A stretch of DNA of 28,327 nucleotides, taken from JAGOBX01 sp036733285. Lineage in GTDB: Bacteria; JAGOBX01. The stretch lies in NCBI GenBank assembly GCA_036733285.1, contig DAINAU010000040.1, positions 1-28,327 on the forward strand. Reading direction: 5' to 3'. Both the position numbers and the translations under genes were made by a program. Of the stretch, positions 24,632 to 28,327 are shown piece after piece (position 1 is the first letter of the stretch; each line of letters starts with the position of its first letter). A model generated the notes under the pieces. That model was not told the DNA's origin. It ran no database searches and saw only the letters and a program-made list of their open reading frames with translations.

Positions 24632-26047
24632 TTACATCAACCCCAACAAACGGGCTATCGCATCGCCGTAACCCGCCATATTTAACGCTATGGGAACAAG
24701 CAGAACCGCCATACAGTGAGATCGCCTGCAACTGAAAAATACCGGTATCAATCCTACGCAAGTCGTTGCCGCGGCTACTCCTAAAGCCATCCATCCGCCG
24801 CCCATCACATATAATAAAACCAATAAAACAACCGTAACTATTCCATAGACCAGTCTGACGTTTATTTTCGGCATTATCTTTATCGTCCAATCCGTGAAAT
24901 ATATCAATAACAGCAAAGAAAGAGAAGACGTAAAAAATACGGTCGCCAGCATTACGGCAAAATCTCCGCGTTCCGGAGAAAATATGGGTTTCAACAAAAT
25001 ATTCATTCCCCCGCGTCCCATTCCGTTCGGCGTTAAATCGGTTATCGCGAACAAAAATAAAAACGCGCCGACGTAATAAATTATTTTGTTTATTCCGCCG
25101 GCAACAAGAAACACGCGTTCTTGCTGATAATAAATTTCCGGAATATGAACGTGAACAGCCGTATTCGGATTTTTTGGTTTTTCAAAAGAAGCCTGTCTTA
25201 GATTTCTGTGATTTGTAATGTGTCCGGCAAAAATAGCCGATATGCCGACGGTAACCGCAGGTATAAAAGCCGTAATCAAACCGCCGATTGTTCCCGGCAG
25301 CGCGCCGTATCCGAAATCCGACCATTTACAGTTTAAATATTTTGAATTATACTGGTTTTCAGGATATTTTGCTTCTGACATCATCGCTTGTATTATCGAG
25401 GGAAACGCAAAAAATCCAAGAAATATAGGCATAATATTCTGAAAACTTTTTTCGGGAGGAGCGAGCGGTTTAGTTGTAATTATCAATCCTATGATTGAAG
25501 ATAAAACAAAAGTCAACAAACCGGCAAAACAGTTATGCCACGAATTTTTAAATTTTGCCCACGGGGTTTTTCCGCGTCCGGCTCCTTTAGGCCATTCGCT
25601 CATTACATAGAACACGAGAATTAATCCTATAATCCAGTGCAGATGCGCGCGGACAGGCAGATAAATATAAGGCGCCAAATAAAAAACAAACGGAGTCAGC
25701 AAGACAAGAATGACGGCTCCGAAAAATGTGCCGAGTCCTGAAATTACAGACGCGTCGCGACCCTTTCCGCTTTTCAGCATATCGGTCGTCGGCAGAATAG
25801 AAGCTCCGGCGGATTCGTCGGCCGCTGAAAAGAAAGTCATTGGTATCGTGTTTATAAAAGCGAATGAAACCATCAGCGCCATAAAAAAAGGACCGATTGT
25901 GTAGTATGGAATTTTATTGCTTAATTCTATCCATAAAATTATCGCTATGCCCGCGACGTTATAAATATGCAGCGACGGTATTAAACATAACAAACCGCCT
26001 GCGATAGTTCCGAGAAGACTAAATGCGATTACTAATATTCCTTCCAT
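24632..26047 (-). CDS. TctA-like (COG1784-type) membrane permease
   Basis: This 471-aa integral membrane protein has about ten to twelve hydrophobic segments. It resembles the TctA/DUF112 fold and in particular the archaeal-type COG1784 group. GGLLCLIPSLHIYNVAGIAI (17-36) parallels the G-LxPGxHxN helix-break motif, FFSAADESAGASILPTTDMLKSGKG matches the second conserved loop, and LPGTIGGLITAFIPAVTVGISA is the equivalent motif in the second half. No TctB or TctC (solute-binding) gene is nearby, so it is not a standard tripartite tricarboxylate system. It sits between the OB-fold protein (5 nt gap) and the hydrolase (1 nt gap), implying one assembly. Transport substrate unknown. Confidence 0.75.
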   Translation of the reverse strand: MEGILVIAFSLLGTIAGGLLCLIPSLHIYNVAGIAIILWIELSNKIPYYTIGPFFMALMVSFAFINTIPMTFFSAADESAGASILPTTDMLKSGKGRDASVISGLGTFFGAVILVLLTPFVFYLAPYIYLPVRAHLHWIIGLILVFYVMSEWPKGAGRGKTPWAKFKNSWHNCFAGLLTFVLSSIIGLIITTKPLAPPEKSFQNIMPIFLGFFAFPSIIQAMMSEAKYPENQYNSKYLNCKWSDFGYGALPGTIGGLITAFIPAVTVGISAIFAGHITNHRNLRQASFEKPKNPNTAVHVHIPEIYYQQERVFLVAGGINKIIYYVGAFLFLFAITDLTPNGMGRGGMNILLKPIFSPERGDFAVMLATVFFTSSLSLLLLIYFTDWTIKIMPKINVRLVYGIVTVVLLVLLYVMGGGWMALGVAAATTCVGLIPVFFSCRRSHCMAVLLVPIALNMAGYGDAIARLLGLM

Positions 26048-26052
26048 AATTT

Positions 26053-27873
26053 TTACTCGATTTTAATAGATTTTGGATTTTTAATTTTCAACTGAAGTTT
26101 TTCGTTATACGCGTCAACCGCGAATATTCCAGAAATGGACGCGCCTTTCTCAACGTCCGCCAACCCCGGAATCTTTTCAATCATATTTTCCCATATCATT
26201 ATTTTAATTTTTCCGGAATCGTCGCCGAGAGTAAGATTCATTCCTTTATCGTTTGAACTTACAAATTTAATTTCGGCGCCTTCGATTTTAACTGATTTTC
26301 CTTTATCGGCAAGCGTCAATTCTCCGATTTTTTTTACGGGAGCGTCTTCGGACGCATCCTGCTTTTTTTTGTATTTTGGCGATTCTTCCTCGCCGTCTTC
26401 GCTTTTATCCAAATCGAATGTTCCGGTTTTTTTTATTGAATTGACGTCAGCTATGCCTCCTTGAATTCTTCCGTTATATTCGGAAATCTTTAGAGCGACT
26501 TCAATCTCGTTTCCTTCTGTTTCTATTATTTTTTTAACGGACGCGGACATTGAATTATAATCGCCGTCAAAAATCGTTACATTGATGCTGCCGGTCTTAT
26601 CAGTCAATTTTAAACTATACATATCCTTGCCTTTTTTCGTTTTGCGTTTTGCAAATTTCGCTATGCCGGCTTTTACTTTATAAACATTGTTAACGCTGCT
26701 TTCGTTTAAATCGCCTATATCCGAGGATTTAACGTTTGCAGACATTCCGTTTGAAAATCCGCTTGAGCCGGAATTTGCCGAGGCTGATGCGGCTTCGGCT
26801 TCGCTGATTTCAACGGTTCCCAATTTTTTTATTTTCGTATAATCAAGTATTGTAGCTTGAAATTCGCCTCTGTATTCTCCGATTCGTATCGCGGTTTCAA
26901 ATTCGGTTCCGACAGTCGTTAATAATTCTTTTGTTTCCGGCGGGAGTTTTTCAAATGCGGCTTCGAAAATTGTCATACCTATTCTGCCTGTCTCGTCGCC
27001 TAAATTTATTATATACATTTTCGTCCCTTTTTTTGTCGTTCTTTCGGAAACGGAAATTATATGAGCTTTTAATTTAACGATTTCGTCTATATTTTCTTTT
27101 TTCAAATCTCCGATTTTAATCTCTTTCATTTGAAATTTTTCAGTTACCTGAAGCCGTTCCGGAATCTGTAAAAACATTGAAACTCCGAATTTATCTGTAA
27201 TATTCAGCACTCCGGTTACCTGAACCAAATCGCCTACCGCCGGCATATTTTCATCGCTGCCGAAAAGCTGTTTTATTTGTTTTAATTTTTTAAAAGCGTT
27301 CACTCCTATCGGCTGACCGGAACCGTCGTCTATTTTCATTTTCAAAGTGTCTTTCCCTTCGTCTTCGTTATACGAAACTACTTTGCCGACGATGGTAACG
27401 TATGCGCCGTTCATTTGCTCGTCCACCTCGGCTACTTTGATTAGAGTCGGTTGTTTATAATATGCCGCGAGCCACAAGAATATTACTCCGATAAAAGAAC
27501 CGATTATAGAAATTTTTTTAACGACTGACAAGGCGATTTTGTTTTTAACCCGCGCTCCGCATCGCGGACAGGTCAATAACGAACCTGTAAAATAACCGCA
27601 AGTCGGACACAATCCTTCCTCGTCGATTACATTTTTCATAAAATCTTCTTTCGGTTGAGATTGCGAGGGAGAGGAAGAAGGCGATTGTTTTTTTGACGGA
27701 GCAGTTTTTCCCTGAAGCTCCGGAACCGCGCCTGCTACAAGCCATTCTTTTGTCCCTTCTTTCATAACGTTCATTTCATTTGTGATTTTTCCGGATTGAA
27801 TCATTTCCTTGATTTTTTCGTCTGAAAAAGGACCTTGCGTTTCGGAATCAATATAAACATACCAGTTACTCAT
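26053..27873 (-). CDS. Membrane-anchored GYF_2 / zinc-ribbon / four-OB-fold protein
   Basis: This is a 606-aa multidomain protein. Residues 3-51 are a GYF_2 (DUF4339) domain (WYVYIDSETQGPFSDE, KEWLVAGAVPEL). A Ser/Pro/Gln linker follows, then a zinc ribbon with CPTC (89-92) and CPRC (102-105). One membrane helix (about 121-138) comes next, preceded by Arg/Lys residues, so the N-terminus should be inside and the rest outside. Four OB-like modules follow at about 145-243, 250-350, 395-483 and 515-605. Each has a V-x-[VIL] strand, a T-K-K-G-x-x-M or G-D-D-S-G-K loop and x-[VI]-x-[VI]-F/W. Modules 2 and 3 are near duplicates (KKGTKMYIINLGDETGRIGMTIF against KKGKDMYSLKLTDKTGSINVTIF). The folds resemble RPA-type nucleic-acid binders, but an extracytoplasmic site is unusual. 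It heads its operon with an AAGGA ribosome binding site. Confidence 0.82.
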   Translation of the reverse strand: MSNWYVYIDSETQGPFSDEKIKEMIQSGKITNEMNVMKEGTKEWLVAGAVPELQGKTAPSKKQSPSSSPSQSQPKEDFMKNVIDEEGLCPTCGYFTGSLLTCPRCGARVKNKIALSVVKKISIIGSFIGVIFLWLAAYYKQPTLIKVAEVDEQMNGAYVTIVGKVVSYNEDEGKDTLKMKIDDGSGQPIGVNAFKKLKQIKQLFGSDENMPAVGDLVQVTGVLNITDKFGVSMFLQIPERLQVTEKFQMKEIKIGDLKKENIDEIVKLKAHIISVSERTTKKGTKMYIINLGDETGRIGMTIFEAAFEKLPPETKELLTTVGTEFETAIRIGEYRGEFQATILDYTKIKKLGTVEISEAEAASASANSGSSGFSNGMSANVKSSDIGDLNESSVNNVYKVKAGIAKFAKRKTKKGKDMYSLKLTDKTGSINVTIFDGDYNSMSASVKKIIETEGNEIEVALKISEYNGRIQGGIADVNSIKKTGTFDLDKSEDGEEESPKYKKKQDASEDAPVKKIGELTLADKGKSVKIEGAEIKFVSSNDKGMNLTLGDDSGKIKIMIWENMIEKIPGLADVEKGASISGIFAVDAYNEKLQLKIKNPKSIKIE

Positions 27874-27924
27874 ATTTTTTCCTTCTTGATAAAAAAAATT
27901 TTAATATAGACAAGTATATTTATA

Positions 27925-27954
27925 TATATTCTTATAATATCATTTTTTTGTCAA
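27925..27954 (-). promoter_or_regulatory. Promoter for the OB-fold/TctA-like/YdjM operon
   Basis: On the minus strand a consensus TTGACA (27954-27949) is followed after 18 nt by AATATA (27930-27925), with TATATA slightly further on as an alternative -10. It lies about 50 nt before the first ATG, and an AAGGA ribosome binding site precedes that ATG by 6-7 nt. It is the only perfect -35 I saw in the window. Confidence 0.55.
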
Positions 27955-27978
27955 GGTTTTTTTTATTTTTGTTTTTAT

Positions 27979-28060
27979 TTAACCTGAAAACCGCATAAAG
28001 ATTTTGAAAAATTGTTCAGACAGTATAGAATACTTGTTTCAGACAATTTTTCAAAATCTT
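27979..28060 (+). repeat. Interspersed repeat, copy D, with an 18-bp perfect inverted repeat
   Basis: TTAA (27979-27982) and CCTGAAAACCGCA (27983-27995) match the start of copies A-C. Directly after, AAGATTTTGAAAAATTGT (27998-28015) pairs perfectly with its inverse at 28043-28060 around a 27-nt spacer that includes GTAT-AGA-ATAC. The core differs from the other copies, so the family shares its end sequence but not its interior. It lies upstream of the OB-fold promoter and next to the tail of the partial frame beyond it. Confidence 0.78.
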
Positions 28061-28327
28061 AAAAACATAATAATTCATATTGTTTTTTTATACGGTTGGC
28101 AGGATTATTGAAAGATACGCCCTTATTTCCGGCTTTTATGGATTGGCGGTCGTTAGTAATCGCTTTTACAGAGCCGCTGTCTGATATTTGGTCTATAATA
28201 TCTAAAAGTTCGATTAAATCCGTATGAAGATAAAAAAGGACCAAGACCCTATAATTTATATGGGTTTCAAAGCGCTTCAAAAAATATTCTTGCCGTAAAT
28301 ACAAGAAATTTATTTTTAAGATTGTAT
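28059..28327 (-). CDS. Unidentified reading frame, 3' end only
   Basis: A minus-strand frame runs in from beyond the window edge and stops at TAA (28061-28059), inside the end of the copy D stem. At least 88 codons are open without a convincing internal start (a TTG at 28304 is possible). The visible residues (RFETHINYRVLVLFYLHTDLI, then NDRQSIKAGNKGVSF, then IKKQYELLCF) match no family I recognise. Its position, ending 76 nt from the CCTGAAAAC tip, would suit the tail of a transposase of the element that mobilises the repeats. It may equally be a decayed gene or a chance open frame. Confidence 0.3.
   Translation of the reverse strand, partial: TILKINFLYLRQEYFLKRFETHINYRVLVLFYLHTDLIELLDIIDQISDSGSVKAITNDRQSIKAGNKGVSFNNPANRIKKQYELLCF

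Noticed and set aside
24140..24685. A 181-codon plus-strand open frame opposite the YdjM-like gene.
   Set aside because: It is antisense to a gene with intact family motifs, has no ribosome binding site and gives no recognisable protein; it is a shadow.
24632..26047. A tripartite tricarboxylate transporter (TctABC).
   Set aside because: There is no TctB or solute-binding TctC gene nearby and the loops fit the COG1784-type group better.

Overview
The window is AT-rich bacterial DNA (roughly one third G+C by eye). It reads as ordinary chromosome: tightly packed operons of housekeeping and envelope genes, with no rRNA, tRNA, CRISPR array or phage module that I can see. The host looks like a diderm. 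It encodes a lipid A-type acyltransferase (LpxL/HtrB family) and a type IV pilus/type II secretion ATPase with its platform protein. It also has a very large FapA/DUF342 protein, a queuosine enzyme, chorismate synthase and a full-length diguanylate cyclase. I cannot name the lineage. Low G+C, FapA-like proteins and several unassigned membrane families would fit an uncultivated diderm phylum, but that is inference.

Layout. 1-13192 (+): pilB/gspE (5' truncated) and pilC/gspF; then a tight four-gene operon of MTA phosphorylase, an SPL-like radical SAM protein, a phosphohexomutase and a ChbG/YdjC deacetylase; then DUF1015, a 1265-aa tandem FapA protein and cinA. 13427-16224 (-): queF, a stand-alone cyclic-nucleotide-binding domain, a secreted zinc-dependent phospholipase C-like protein and an LpxL-like acyltransferase. 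16333-21023 (+): aroC, then an O-acetyltransferase, a GT4 glycosyltransferase and a GT-C membrane glycosyltransferase with overlapping ends. 21084-27873 (-): a membrane-anchored GYF_2/zinc-ribbon/four-OB-fold protein, a TctA-like (COG1784-type) permease and a YdjM-type membrane metal-dependent hydrolase, packed 5 nt and 1 nt apart. A strong hairpin follows, then a HAMP-GAF-GGDEF cyclase and a small exported protein with two TRAM-like domains. 27874-28327: a promoter, a repeat copy and the tail of an unidentified reading frame that runs off the window.

Two things stand out. The first is a family of interspersed repeats (2061-2214, 6524-6633, 13201-13425, 27979-28060). All four begin TTAA-CCTGAAAACYGCA and fold through inverted ends. 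Three of them start within 5 nt of, or inside, the 3' end of a gene, in the same orientation relative to that gene, and one supplies the last seven codons of the deacetylase. They look like non-autonomous mobile elements reused as gene ends. The second is the OB-fold/TctA-like/YdjM operon. Its predicted topology places four OB folds outside the cytoplasmic membrane, next to a permease of unknown substrate and a membrane hydrolase. This is the best candidate here for an undescribed system, possibly handling an extracellular polymer or nucleic acid, but no function can be assigned from sequence alone.
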